Positions 1 to 11,214 of a stretch of 64,000 bases of DNA are shown one piece after another. The position numbers and the translations under genes were made by a program. The DNA is taken from assembly GCA_964017235.1 (NCBI GenBank), contig OZ024929.1, forward strand, positions 107,741,793 to 107,805,792, given 5' to 3'. How positions within the stretch are numbered: the first letter of the stretch is position 1; the number at the start of each line of letters is the position of its first letter. The stretch is from Sabellastarte sp. h YS-2021 (Eukaryota > Annelida > Polychaeta > Sabellida > Sabellidae). Below the pieces are notes generated by a model. It worked only from the letters and a program-made list of their open reading frames with translations. It had not been told where the DNA came from and did no database searches.

Positions 1-189
1 GAAAGTGCTGTACAGAAGTACAGTAAATGGTAATTGAACAGCATGTTCAAAAGAAATTCTGAACCTGACAGAAGAAAAGGAGAAAAAAGTTGTGCCCTGC
101 AAATGGTATTATGAAGGAAAGTAACAAGGTAACTGTTTAAGTGTAAAGAGTAGGTTAAAACATATTTAAAGAAATACTGCCAATGCAGT
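1..189 (-). mobile_element. Left body of A/B-type Helitron-like element (cut by window edge)
   Basis: This stretch matches 52915-53104 and 55850-56030, the part of the A elements between their hairpin-bearing 3' terminus and the first 147-bp repeat. The terminus itself would lie just left of the window. Orientation is taken from A1 and A2, whose hairpin ends read as 3' ends on the minus strand. No coding potential is visible. Confidence 0.7.
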
Positions 190-352
190 ATCCTCGTACG
201 ACCTTGAAGAAGGGGTCCAAGGTCAAATCCAACCACACAAAAATATTCCCAGCCCATGATTTCCTATAGGTTGGTTTACCATCCCAAACCTCTAGGACCA
301 ATAATAAGCGAGTTATAAGCACTTTTAAGTTTGGCTGTCCTTATTTGACCTT

Positions 353-1125
353 CCAATTCCAATTCAACTTTTATAGCGCTTAATCTCTGTCAAAGTGACA
401 GACTCTAAGGCGCAACATCATAAGCATAGCCACAAAAATCATTGTCCTTATCCATAGCAATGGTCGACATCACGGAGAACGCCATATGAGGTGGAAAATA
501 CTAAGGAGGATAAGCTTGGCAGAATAGGTATGCCTTAAGTTTTTTTCTGAAGGAAGCAATAGAAGTGGCAGATCGTACATCATCCGGGAGTTCATTCCAT
601 ATTTTGGGAGCATCATATGCAAACCTTAGACCAAACTGCTTTGTGGATTTGTAAATAGATGGTTGGTATTGAGGAACATGTAGAATTATACCATCAGATT
701 GTCTAACTTGAGAAATGGGCTGAAATATTTTGGACAGTTAGTATGTAGGTATTTGTATACCAGCAAGGCAGTCTTTAAGATGCAACGGTGCCTTATGGGT
801 AGCCAATGAAGGGCTTTTCTTAGTGGAGTGGTATGAGAAAGACATGTGGCTCTACAAACAATTCTGGCCAGACTGTTTTGAATGCATTGTAGCTTGCATA
901 GGTTAGAAACAGATAGACCCCTAAACAAGGAGTTACAGTAGTCAAGTCTACTCCCCACAAGTGCATTTGCAGCCATAAGAGCAGCATCACGAGTCAAGTA
1001 CTGTCGAATTTGTCTAAGATCCCTCATCTGGATGAAACAAACTTTACATACATTTTTAACATGTTTGGTGAAGGAAAAGTCTGAGTCAAACCAGACACCC
1101 AAATTCTTAACGGCATCTGAAGGTA
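353..1125 (-). mobile_element. 5'-truncated CR1-like LINE inserted in a satellite A monomer
   Basis: The insert sits between TTGACCTT (345-352) and GAAGGAGGGG (from about 1127), which are continuous in intact A monomers. Its 3' end on the minus strand is a short (TTGGAA)-type tail, typical of CR1/L2-like LINEs. Only the end of the reverse transcriptase region remains, so this is a 5'-truncated copy made by target-primed reverse transcription. No clear target duplication is visible. Confidence 0.8.
501..1120 (-). pseudogene. CR1-like LINE reverse transcriptase, C-terminal part, frameshifted
   Basis: The minus strand encodes the thumb and connection region of a non-LTR reverse transcriptase. 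Landmarks are NLGVWFDSDFSF, then ALVGSRLDYCNSL, KLQCIQNSLARIV and ALHWLPIRHR. The first frame stops at 686-688. A second frame carries on directly with HVPQYQPS, then GLRFAYDAPKIWNELPDDVR and FRKKLKAYLF, ending in TAG at 501-503. These are the usual closing motifs of CR1-like ORF2. One frameshift near 690-710 therefore separates the two parts. The catalytic palm and the endonuclease domain are absent through 5' truncation, so the copy is dead. Confidence 0.85.
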
Positions 1126-1695
1126 TGAAGGAGGGGTCCAAAGGTCAAATCTGACCACACCAAAAGATTCCCAGCCCATGATTTCCTATAGGATGGTTTA
1201 CGATCCCAAACCTCTGGAACCAATAATAAGCGAGTTATAGGCACTTTTAAGTTTCGCTATCTTTGTTTGACCTTGAAGGAGGGGTCCAAGGTCAAATCCA
1301 ACCACACCAAATGATTCCCAGCCCATGATTTCCTGTAGGTTGGTTTACCATCCCAAACCTGCAGGACCAATAACAAGCGAGTTATAAGCAATTTTAAGTT
1401 TGGCTATCCTCAACTGACCTTGAAGGAGGGGTCCAAGGTCAGATCTGACCACACCAAAAGAATCCCAGCCCATGATTTCCTATATGTTGGTTTACCATCC
1501 CAAACCTCTAAGACCAATAATAAGCGAGTTATAAGCACTTTTAAGTTTGGCTATCCTCGTTTGATCTTGAAGGAGGGGTCAAAGGTCAAATCTGACCACA
1601 CCAAAAGATTCCCAGCCCATGATTTCCTACAGGTTGGTTTACCATCCCAAACCTCTAGGACCAATAATAAGGAAGATATAAGCACTTTTCATGAC

Positions 1696-2014
1696 TGACA
1701 AAGAAACACCTGTGGCGGCCATCTTGTTTTTCAAAATGAGGCCAAAAATATTCCCAGTCAAGATTTTATAATGAGGAACATATCCTGCGAATTTGAGATC
1801 TCTACCTATAATACCCTTTGCTCTTGAGGACCAACAAAAGTCCTTGTTTAAAGTTGAATAAACGTCCCTGGCGGCCATCTTGTTTTTCAAAATGAGGCCA
1901 AAAATATTCCCAGGCCACATTTTATGGTTATTAATATATTCTGCAAACTTGTGAAGGCTAGCTATAATATTTTTTTCATTAGAGCGGTAATGGTGAAATC
2001 TCTTTACACACTGC
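1696..2014 (+). repeat. Module C linker between satellites A and B
   Basis: Two related copies of a roughly 140-bp unit start near GGCGGCCATCTTG and run through AAAATGAGGCCAAAAATATT. The same module lies between A and its right neighbour at 17591-17910 and, in a single shorter copy, at 53691-53860. It is an internal, non-coding part of the A-type mobile element. Confidence 0.75.
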
Positions 2015-3188
2015 GGCTATCCAGTGGATACAATGATTTACTCAATAGTGAGAACCTGAAAGTAGCTATTGCTCAGCTATGCCATGACATAGAGGTCTGC
2101 AATTTCACTATGATATAACTGACCCAAAATTATGTGAATAACATATTTAAACAAAATAGTGTAAATGTAATAGTTTTCAAGTTACAACTGATTTACTCAA
2201 CAGTGATAACCTCAAAGTAGCTATTACTCAGCTATGCAATGAGCTACATGTCTGAATTTTTACTATATTATAGCTGACCCAAAAGTCGGTGAACAACATA
2301 TTTAAGCAAAATACTGTAAATGCAATAGTTTTCAAGTTACAACTGATTTACTCAATAGTGAGAACCTGAAAGTAGCTATTGCTCAGCTATGCCATGACAT
2401 AGAGGTCTGCAATTTCACTATGATATAACTGACCCAAAATTATGTGAATAACATATTTAAACAAAATACTGTAAATGTAATAGTTTTCAAGTTACAACTG
2501 ATTTACTCAACAGTGATAACCTCAAAGTAGCTATTACTCAGCTATGCAATGAGCTACATGTCTGAATTTTTACTATATTATAGCTGACCCAAAAGTAGGT
2601 GAACAACATATTTTAACAAAATACTCCAAATGCAATATTTTTCAAGTTACAACTGATTTACTCAACAGTCAGTACCTGAAAATAGCTATTGCTCAGTTGT
2701 GCCACGAGCTACTGGTCTGTAATTTCACTATGTTATAGCTGACCCAAAAGTAGCTGAATAACGTATTTACACAAATTTCTGTAAATGCAATAGTTTTCAA
2801 GTTATAAATGATTTACTCAACAGTGATAACCTCAAAGTAGCTATTACTCAGCTATGCAATGAGCTACAGGTTTGAAATTTTACTATGTTATAGCTGACCC
2901 CAAAATAGGTGAATAACATATTGGGAAAAAAATACTCTAAATGCAATAGTTTTCAAGTTATAAGTGATTTACTCAACAGTGATAACCTAAAAGAAGCTAT
3001 TACTCAGCTATGCCATGAGCTACAGGTCTGAACTTTTACTATGTTATAGCTCACCCAAAAGTAGGTGAACAACATATTTAAGAAAAATACTGTAAATGCA
3101 ATAGTTTTCAAGTTACAACTGATTTACTCAATAGTGAGAACCTGAAAATAGCTATTGCTAAGCTATGCCATGAGCTACTGGTCTGTAA
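2015..3188 (+). repeat. 155-bp satellite B array
   Basis: Monomers beginning AACTGATTTACTCAA recur at 2186, 2341 and 2496, exactly 155 bases apart. Each has a TAGCTATT...CTCAGCTATG...ATGAGCTA inverted motif and a TGTTATAGCTGACCC stretch. The array is interrupted at 3188 by Helitron F and resumes at 9339. Confidence 0.9.
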
Positions 3189-3401
3189 TTAAGCGTCCCT
3201 GAAAGGGCGCTTATTTGTTTTCACCTCAGTTTCCTCGCCGCTGTATTATGGTCTCCCTTGAATATCTCCCTTATCATTAGAAGGTTTCAAACCATATTTG
3301 GCAGTTATATACCTTAGGCGTGGGAAAATTTTTCTGCATGCTTAAATTTGACCTTTGACCCTTATGAAGGTCACATGATCAAAAACTATTTTTTGAAGTA
3401 C

Positions 3402-3402
<1 letters not shown>

Positions 3403-3432
<30 letters not shown>
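3403..3432. repeat. Poly-C tract of 30 bases
   Basis: An uninterrupted run of C within the left part of Helitron F. It may be length-polymorphic and is prone to sequencing error. Confidence 0.95.
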
Positions 3433-3433
<1 letters not shown>

Positions 3434-3599
3434 TCATCACAGTTCAGGAAAAACTACTTGCTACAGAGCCTTATAATTTGACACACCTGTTCATACTATC
3501 GAAAACGCGAGCTGATTAGATTTTGGGAGCAATCCCTTGAAAAATGTCTCATTTATGAGTGATTTTCTGACACCTTCCAATCTGAAAGCCTTAAATTTA

Positions 3600-4921
3600 G
3601 GCCAACCCCCCTATTATCTTCTTAAGTATTGCATTTAGAGCTATAAAATGTACTGGGAGGTAATAGGAAACCATATGTGGAGAGTCTAAATAGCCGGTCA
3701 GTTTTACCCCACGGCCCCCCTTATGGGTCAAACTGGGGTCATAAAATAGCTGATTTTAAGTTTTTGCCTTATATCTCCTTTATTGTTGCTTTTATAGCTT
3801 CAGAATGTATTAAGAGGTATTGGGAAAGCATATATGGAGAGTCTAAATAGCCAGTCAGTTTTACCCCCCGACCCCCCCCCCTTATGGGTCAAACTGGGGT
3901 CATAAAATAGCCGATTTTGAGTTTTTGCCTTTATCTCCTTTATTGTTGCTTTTATAGCTTCAGAATATATTAAGAGGTATTGGGAAAGCATATATGGAGA
4001 GTCTAAATAGCCGGTCAGTTTTACCCCCAATCCCCCCTTATGGGTCAAACTGGGGTCATAAAATAGCCGATTTTGAGTTTTTGCCTTTATCTTCTTTATT
4101 GTTGCTTTTATAGCTTCAGAATGTATTAAGAGGTATTGGGAAAGCATATATGGAGAGTCTAAATAGCCAGTCAGTTTTACCCCCCGACCCCCCCCCCCTT
4201 ATGGGTCAAACTGGGGTCATAAAATAGCCGATTTTGAGTTTTTGCCTTTATCTCCTTTATTGTTGCTTTTATAGCTTCAGAATATATTAAGAGGTATTGG
4301 GAAAGCATATATGGAGAGTCTAAATAGCCGGTCAGTTTTACCCCCAATCCCCCCTTATGGGTCAAACTGGGGTCATAAAATAGCCGATTTTGAGTTTTTG
4401 CCTTTATCTTCTTTATTGTTGCTTTTATAGCTTCAGAATATATTAAGAGGTATTGGGAAAGCATATGTGGAGAGTCTAAATAGCCGGTCAGTTTTACCCC
4501 CCGACCCCCCATTATAGGTCAAACTGGGGTCATAAAATAGCCGATTTAGAGTTTTTGCATTATATCTCCTTTATTGTTGCTTTTATAGCTTCAGAATGTA
4601 TTAAGAGGTATTGGGAAAGCATATATTGAGAGTCTAAATAGCCGGTCAGTTTTACCGCCCCCCCCCCCTCCTTATGGGTCAAACTGGGGTCATAAAATAG
4701 CCGATTTTGAGTTTTTGCCTTTATCTCCTTTATTGTTGCTTTTATAGCTTCAGAATATATTAAGAGGTATTGGGAAAGCATATGTGAAGAGTCTAAATAG
4801 CTGGTCAGTTTTACCCCCTGGCCCCCCCGTATGGGTCAAACTAGGGTCATAAAGTAGCTGATTTCGAGTTTTTGCCTTATATCTCGTTTATTGTTGCTTT
4901 TATAGCTTCAGAATGTATTAA
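3600..4921 (+). repeat. Satellite H array, left part (about 156-161 bp)
   Basis: Monomers carry TATATCTCCTTTATTGTTGC, then AAGAGGTATTGGGAAAGCAT, then a C-rich GTCAGTTTTACCCCC stretch. Starts at 3811, 3971, 4127, 4288 and 4444 alternate 160/156/161/156, so a dimer of about 317 bp was duplicated. Minus-strand ORFs of 70-115 codons here only follow the repeat. The array continues at 8263-9230 after the nested transposon. Confidence 0.9.
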
Positions 4922-7900
4922 CAGTCCTACATACAAGGGACCCCTGAATTTCTTGCCTTTCAACCACACCACAAATTTGGTTTTCTTCACCCTAACTTAA
5001 AAATCTAAAAGACTGGGATAGGATTTAAGTTGAAAAACATGTGGCTCTAAGAGAAGACACAAACCACAGAAAGGTTGTAAAAACAAACATGCAGGGAGGA
5101 GATCCTCATATGTGATGAAGAGAACTTGTTCACATTCTAATGCAGTGAGGGTTTGTGAGCATTTGAAATGTAGCATTAGAATTCATATCACTTTTAATTT
5201 GTTTCCCTCTATAGTCCATTGCACACTAGTGCGGCGCGGCTAAATAACATAGAAATGAAGGAAATAGTTCACTGCTTATACATATGTACAGTGCAGTAGC
5301 TAGCAGTGCGGTGCTGATTTTTCTATTTAGAAAATTTTCTATTTTTTAAGAAAAAGCGTGGCTTTTTTCTGTTTTGCCCAAGTTTAGATATTTGGATTTC
5401 CCACATGTTAAAAGTGGTAGTATATCACACAACTATACAGAAATATATTAATTACAAAACAAAATGCAAAACAGACAGGCTCATTGTGAAGGGATTAACT
5501 ACTGGGAGACAGATGACAAAATGTGATGTGTGTCCACATAGACACATAAAAAGGTTTAACTGAATGAGGATTGCAATTACCAGTTATTCTAAAAGGGACA
5601 CACAGGATGAGGGTCTTGTTTGTAGATGGATTAAGTTCTTATAATGGAGAAAGGGATGCCAGGTTAGGTGTGTGACAACATATGTAGACATAACACAACC
5701 AGAAGTTAATTAATTGAAAGGGGTGTAATCACCAGTATTTTTAAGTGTGGGGTCTTAGATATTTAATTATATGTCATTGAATTAACCATTCTAGGCACTT
5801 TAACTGTAATTTACAAATATTTCATCAATTTACTGGAAAAACGCTGGGAAAAGTGGCCCAAATGTGAAAGGTAAAAAAAATTCCCTGCTTAGCATGTAGT
5901 ATAAATCGTACCGTGCCACACTGCGTCGCATATATGTGCAAGAGCCTTAAGTGTTTCAAACTATTTATCTGGGTAATAATATCAGATAAATTTTGCATTA
6001 AAATGTGTTGTGTTAATGTTTTAAAAAGTAGGTATACAAATATAAAATATATTACTTAACATACATTATTGCACAGATGATAAAGTTATCAATTTTGAAT
6101 TTTAAAGCCTAAGTAAACCCTCAAAACACATTTAGAATACAGTATGGGGGGAGGCTGTCTAATGTGATGTTTCCATAATACTGATTTTAAAGTCAGGACC
6201 AGAATTTCAGCAACAGTATTTTTAAGTAAATAAAATCCAGAAAATTGACAAAAGTCAGACGAAAAAAATCAGGGATTTTGCTGTGTGACTAACAGAGTTG
6301 GGATTTAGAGCCAGACACATATTAATGTCATCAAATATAATTGTAATGTTCCGGATGCACTTCATTCAGATCCTACCACACATATGACTGATCAGTCATA
6401 TTAAAATCATATACATCACAGACTTTCTTGACTTTCATTTTCATTGCCAACATATCCAGAGGGTAGAAGATCTGAACCTGTCCAAGCAAATGTGTCTCAT
6501 CATATTAAAATTGTGCAGGTTGGGTCAAAAGTCCTTGACATTCAAGATTTGGTTGGGATTGGTCAGACAGGTTTTTTGATTAATTGGTAGTTCCAGGTTA
6601 GAATGCAGGATAGTTTTTGATAAATTTTGGAATTTTTCACCCTAACTTGCCAATTTTTAAGCTGAACAAATCTTGTATTTGTTAACCTGATCCCCAGGGT
6701 AGAGATGCATTTAAATTTTCTGGCCTGTTTTGGTAAAGTTTAGCATTTTTCAACCATGAGTTGCTGATTTTAAAGTTTGAGTCACCATCTGGGCAGTCCA
6801 TGAATATGGAACCAGGCCTTAACTGTCAATACAAACTCAACTGACTCCTACAATATCCAGTGTTATATTAAGTGGTGGTTCCATATTACCAACTATGGTC
6901 CTACTATGCAAAATTTTAAGTCAGGACCAAAGTTTCTCTGCTCATATATGTCAGGAAGTAATTTCATGGATGGCGGCAAAATTTGGGAGAATATAAAACA
7001 TGTTAGATATTTTGGGGGCAAAAAATGGGTGAATTTGAGACCCCCAAAAGGCAGGGTTTACAGCCCAACTTATGTTGATGCCATTAAATCAAATTGCAAT
7101 GTTTAGGACCCACGCCATTCAGATCTTACCACCAATAAGTTTAATTGTATTGTTCTTACAATCAACTATATTAAAATCATACAGGTTAGAGACTTACTGG
7201 CCCAAGTTTTGACCAAAATGATTACATGGAATGGCCATGTGCTTGTCATCCCCTATCACTTTTATTGCTGACTGGCATAATTAACTAATACTAAGGTAGC
7301 TCTTTAACTATGGCAATTGGATTGTATATGTGGTCCCCAATTGGAAACATTGAGATTGGTTGAGATCCACAGAAGAAGAGGGGCTGAAAAATAACAGTTT
7401 CTGAGAAATGTTACAACTTGTAATTAAAAGCTTCTCATTGATTCCTGAAAACCATTTCTGATTGGTTCTCAAAATTTTCCAACTTGGATACGAACATTAC
7501 AAAAGTCTATAGATGATTATAGCAATTGACTTCAAATGATCAAAAGAATTGCTGTAAGAATGTTAAGCTGGCTTTCAGATTGAATTCCTGAATGGTATAT
7601 CTGATAAGGGTCATTGTAGTTTATGAAAAATTCAGACAGATTGAATTTATCGAGAAGATATGCTATTCACTCCTGAATGCTCCTAAAGTTTGACAGTCAG
7701 TCCCAGGCCCTTCCTAAACAGCAAGATCATGATTTACTAACACCCCAAATGAAAAGAGTTCCTCCCAACACTCCTATTTGATGATTGTTTAAGATTGTAG
7801 CCCAATCAAGGGGGGACATTCACCACAGGGGGAACATGGCCCTAAGTTTTTTATTTTCTAGTTTGATAATCCAAGAAAATTAAAAAAGCTTCAAAATTGT

Positions 7901-8262
7901 ATCCAGTCCACAAACTATGCACAAAAACATAGCTTTAAACAGGTTCACAAAAAAGAAATCCACAAAAGATTTCTGTAATATCCAGTATTATTCCACAGCT
8001 GATGTTGATAAAGCAGTTACTTGTATTCCTTTATAAAATTAGATAGAAGAGTGTATGCAATGTATATTGAGATTACCTTTCACTAGAATGACAACAGACC
8101 ACAGTTTATTTGTTTTAGCTGGGATGCAGTACTACTGCACACATGTAGTGTAAGCAGCAACTTAAGCCACTCTTACATAGAGGAGGGATAATTGTAAAAA
8201 ACATGCAGAGAGATTGTGGTTGCTCAAAACGAGCAGGTCTACCTCGCTTGTATGTAGGACTG
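4922..8262. mobile_element. TTAA-flanked DNA transposon (Kolobok-like or piggyBac-like), no transposase
   Basis: Both ends carry the 16-bp inverted repeat CAGTCCTACATACAAG. TTAA lies directly outside each end (4918-4921 and 8263-8266). Removing the element plus one TTAA restores satellite H perfectly (GAATGTATTAAGAGGTATT). TTAA target duplication is known for piggyBac, Kolobok and Sola3; the CAG-type terminus fits Kolobok better than the CCC of piggyBac. The 3.34-kb interior is AT-rich, has no ORF above 66 codons and no recognisable transposase, so it is a non-autonomous or decayed copy. Confidence 0.85.
5212..5945. repeat. Possible degenerate inverted-repeat insertion
   Basis: A left end around CATTGCACACTAGTGCGG and a right end whose reverse complement reads CTTGCACATATATGCGACG are imperfectly related. 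They are much more GC-rich than the surrounding DNA. This may be an old MITE nested in the TTAA transposon. No target duplication was found. Confidence 0.3.
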
Positions 8263-9230
8263 TTAAGAGGTATTGGGAAAGTATATATGGAGAGTCTAAA
8301 TAGCCAGTCAGTTTTACCCCCCGACCCCCCCTTGTGGGTCAAACTGGGGTCATAAAATAGCCGATTTGGAGTTTTTGCCTTATATCTCCTTTATTGTTGC
8401 TTTTATAGCTTCAGAATATATTAAGAGGTATTGGGAAAGCATATGTGGAGAGTCTAAATAGCCGGTCAGTTTTACCCCCCGATCCCCCCCTTATGGGCCA
8501 AACTGGGGTCATAAATAGCTGCTTTGGAGTTTTTGCCTTATATCTCCTTTATTGTTGCTTTTATAGCTTCAGAATGTATGAAGAGGTATTGGGAAAGCAT
8601 ATGTGGAGAATCTAAATAGCCGGTCAGTTTTATCCCCCAACCCCCCCTTATGGGTCAAACTGGGGTCATAAAATAGTTGCTTTGGAGTTTTGCCTTATAT
8701 CTCCTTTATTGTTGCTTTTATACCTTCAAAATGTATTAAGAGATATTGGGAAAGCATATGTGGAGAGTCTAAATAGCCGGTCAGTTTTACCCCCTGCTCC
8801 CCCCCTATGGGTCAAACTGGGGTCATAAAATAGTTGCTTTGGAGTTTTGCCTTATATCTCCTTTATTGTTGCTTTTATACCTTCAAAATGTATTAAGAGA
8901 TATTGGGAAAGCATATGTGGAGAGTCTAAATAGCCGGTCAGTTTTACCCCCTGCTCCCCCCCTATGGGTCAAACTGGGGTCATAAAATAGCTGATTTGGA
9001 GTTTTTGCCTTATATCTCCTTTATCGTTGCTTTTATAGCTTCAGAATGTATTAAGAGGTATTGAGAAAGCATATGTGGAGAATCTAAATAGCCGGTCAGT
9101 TTTACCCCCCCGACCCTCCCTTATGGGCCAAAGTGGGGTCATAAATAGCTGCTTTGGAGTTTTTGCCTTATATCTCCTTTATTGTTGGTTTTATAGCTTC
9201 AGAATGTATTAAGAGGTATTGGGAAAGCAT
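8263..9230 (+). repeat. Satellite H array, right part
   Basis: About six further monomers of the same roughly 156-bp unit, in phase with the left part once the TTAA transposon is removed. The C-rich segment varies in length between monomers. Confidence 0.9.
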
Positions 9231-9338
9231 ACGGTGCAGCTTTGTGCATTCTTAGGTTTACAGCATGCTTATTAAAACCACAAAGCATTTTAAACTTTAA
9301 GGGACGCTTCACTTTTGTTAGCAAAAGCATTCCTCTAG

Positions 9339-9550
9339 TTTCACTATGTTATAGCTGACCCAAAAGTAGGTGAACAACATATTTTAACAAAATACTCCAA
9401 ATGCAATATTTTTCAAGTTACAACTGATTTACTCAGCTATGCCATGAGCTACAGGTATGAAATTTTACTATGTTATAGCTGACCCCAAAATTATGTGAAT
9501 AACATAGGAAACCAAATACTCTAAACGGAATAGTTTTCAACTTATAAGTG
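9339..9550 (+). repeat. Satellite B, remainder after Helitron F
   Basis: Just over one 155-bp B monomer resumes exactly at TTTCACTATGTTATAGCTGA, the phase at which the array stopped at 3188. Homology is lost near 9550. Confidence 0.85.
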
Positions 9551-9679
9551 TCAGTCAGTCAGCTGACATAAAAAGTGACATGCTTCCTTCCTTCCCTCCC
9601 AACCAGCCCCGCTATCAGCTTACTAGGGGTCTAAGTAAGGGCATTTAGACAACAAAAAAGATGCTAAGACATCACTCTG

Positions 9680-9834
9680 TCTAGACAGGAAGGAAGTATG
9701 ATATGCCACCTGGCGAATGCACAGTACTACGCCGGCCCAGCTGGTGGAAACACAGGACGTTTTTTTCTGTCCTTTGGAGGGCCAGTCTGCACCGACCGGA
9801 TTAGCAATTGTCCATTAGATAGGGTATTTAGTTA
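9680..9834 (+). repeat. Partial copy of stem-loop MITE J
   Basis: This matches the interior and right arm of the MITE at 50362-50557: GGCGAATGCACAG, then TTTTTTCTGTCCTTTGG and a right arm with CGGATTAGCAATTGTCCATT. The left arm is missing. Helitron G1 begins at its right edge. Confidence 0.65.
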
Positions 9835-11193
9835 TTGTATCCCCGGACGAAAGACGGGGATACTTAGGATTCAGTACGGTCAAGCTGCCGCCGCCGCAGA
9901 GATTTCCTTTTGGACGCGATAACTTAAAAAATATTTTAGAACTTTCAAATTTGGTATGTGGGTATATATGGGCAATGCCACGAACGCTATTGTTTCGTGA
10001 CCTTGACCTTCAATCTCAGGGTCACTGGTGGCCACTTAAAGGTCAAATTTTGGCCATTTTTTCACCTTTTGGCACAGTTCTCATATACAGAAAGTTAGAT
10101 CATCCTATGGCTGGTATATATAATACCTATATATGTCCTCTGTAAGCATGGGGAAATTTGACCTTGAAGTTCTTCACTGAAGGTCATCCACTGACCGCCA
10201 AAGTACCTGACCGAGGGTCATTTTTGGCCTTTTTCGAGATATTTTCACACTTAACGCTGACTATATTGCATGGAAACTATTAAAAATGGCTTTGGAGGTT
10301 GAGTACATGATGGACTTCTACCATCCAGGCTTACTGGTTACAGATCTTCATTTAAGGTCATCCACTGGCCGCCAAAGTACTGACCAAAGGTCATTTTTGG
10401 CATATTTGGAGATATTTTCACACTTAATGCTGACTACATTGCGTGGAAACTATTGAAAATGGCTTTGGAGGTTGAGTACATGATGGAGTACCAGCATCCA
10501 GGCTTATCGGTTACAGATCTTCATTGAAGGTCATCCACTGACCGCCAAAGTACCTGACCCAGGGTCATTTTTGGCCCTCTATTTGTTTGTTTGTGAACAT
10601 AATAACTCAAAAACTGACGGACGGATTTTGATAAAATTTTCAGGATATGTCCAAAATGGTAAAAGGAAGATATGATTAAATTTTGGGAGTGATCCGGATA
10701 GCTGTCTGGATCTTCTGGATCCATGAAATTTAATTTTTAAAGACAGACAACTCAAAAACTTATAGGTGCATTTTGATGAAATTTTCAGGAAATGTCCTTA
10801 TTGGGACAAGGAACAAGTGATTAGATTTTGGGAGTGATCTGGATCAATGTCTGGATCATCTGGATCCAGGCTGCCAGATGTGTTTGTGTACAATATAGCT
10901 CAAAAACTTATGGACAGATTTTGATGAAATTTTCAGGATATGTCTGAAAAGGTAAAAGGATGAAATCGTTGAATTTTGGAAGTGATCCGGATCACTATAT
11001 GGATCTTCTGGATCCATGAAATGTAATTTTTAAAGACAGATATAAGTGAAACAACTAGTGATTAGCTTTTGGAAGTAATCTGATACTATGGAGAATCCTG
11101 ACCTGGTGCTCTAGGAAACAGGCTCAAGCCCGACATATTCACGCCTTAACTATGTCCCATCCGGGATACACTGCGTCGAGATGCAATGTCTAG
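9835..11193 (+). mobile_element. Helitron/Helentron-like element G1 (complete, non-autonomous)
   Basis: The 5' end TTGTATCCCCGG opens a hairpin with TATCCCC/GGGGATA arms. The 3' end has CCGGGATA (11161-11168), the inverse of the 5' STIR, then a short TGCG/TGCA hairpin and CTAG (11190-11193). The flanks are A on the left and T on the right. The body has no ORF above 74 codons. It contains repeats around CGCCAAAGTACCTGACC and others around GATCC...AAATTTTCAGGA. Other copies are G2 (51127-52830), G3 (40836-44087) and a fragment ending at 18289. Confidence 0.8.
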
Positions 11194-11214
11194 TTAAAAA
11201 TTAATGTGCTTATT

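Larger units (their letters stand above)
190..1695 (+). repeat. 147-bp satellite A array (interrupted by a LINE)
   Basis: Tandem monomers start with TGACCTTGAAGGAGGGGTCC and end with a GAGTTATAAGC stretch. Starts at 1268, 1415 and 1562 are exactly 147 bases apart. The array is broken from about 353 to 1125 by a LINE fragment. Because 147 is divisible by three, one frame stays open across monomers and gives spurious ORFs. Each monomer holds an everted pair of AAGGTCA half-sites. Further A arrays are at 16640-17590, 53110-53690 and 56040-56145. Confidence 0.9.
3189..9338 (+). mobile_element. Helitron/Helentron-like element F (non-autonomous)
   Basis: The 5' end is TTAAGCGTCCC with a hairpin at 3191-3212. 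The 3' end has GGGACGCTT (9301-9309), the exact inverse of AAGCGTCCC, then a perfect hairpin with CTTTTG/CAAAAG arms (9312-9327), seven bases, and terminal CTAG (9335-9338). The left flank ends GTCTGTAA and the right flank starts TTTCACTATG. Joined, they restore a satellite B monomer exactly, so the element inserted between A and T without target duplication, as Helitrons do. The body holds satellite H and a nested TTAA transposon. No Rep/helicase ORF is present, so it needs enzymes from elsewhere. Confidence 0.85.

Noticed and set aside
190-1695. Nucleosome positioning as the reason for the 147-bp monomer
   Set aside because: The match to nucleosome length is suggestive, but the other satellites here range from 133 to 350 bp, so the sequence alone gives no support.
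3800-4781. Several minus-strand frames of 73-115 codons
   Set aside because: All follow satellite H monomers and contain the same short peptide repeated.
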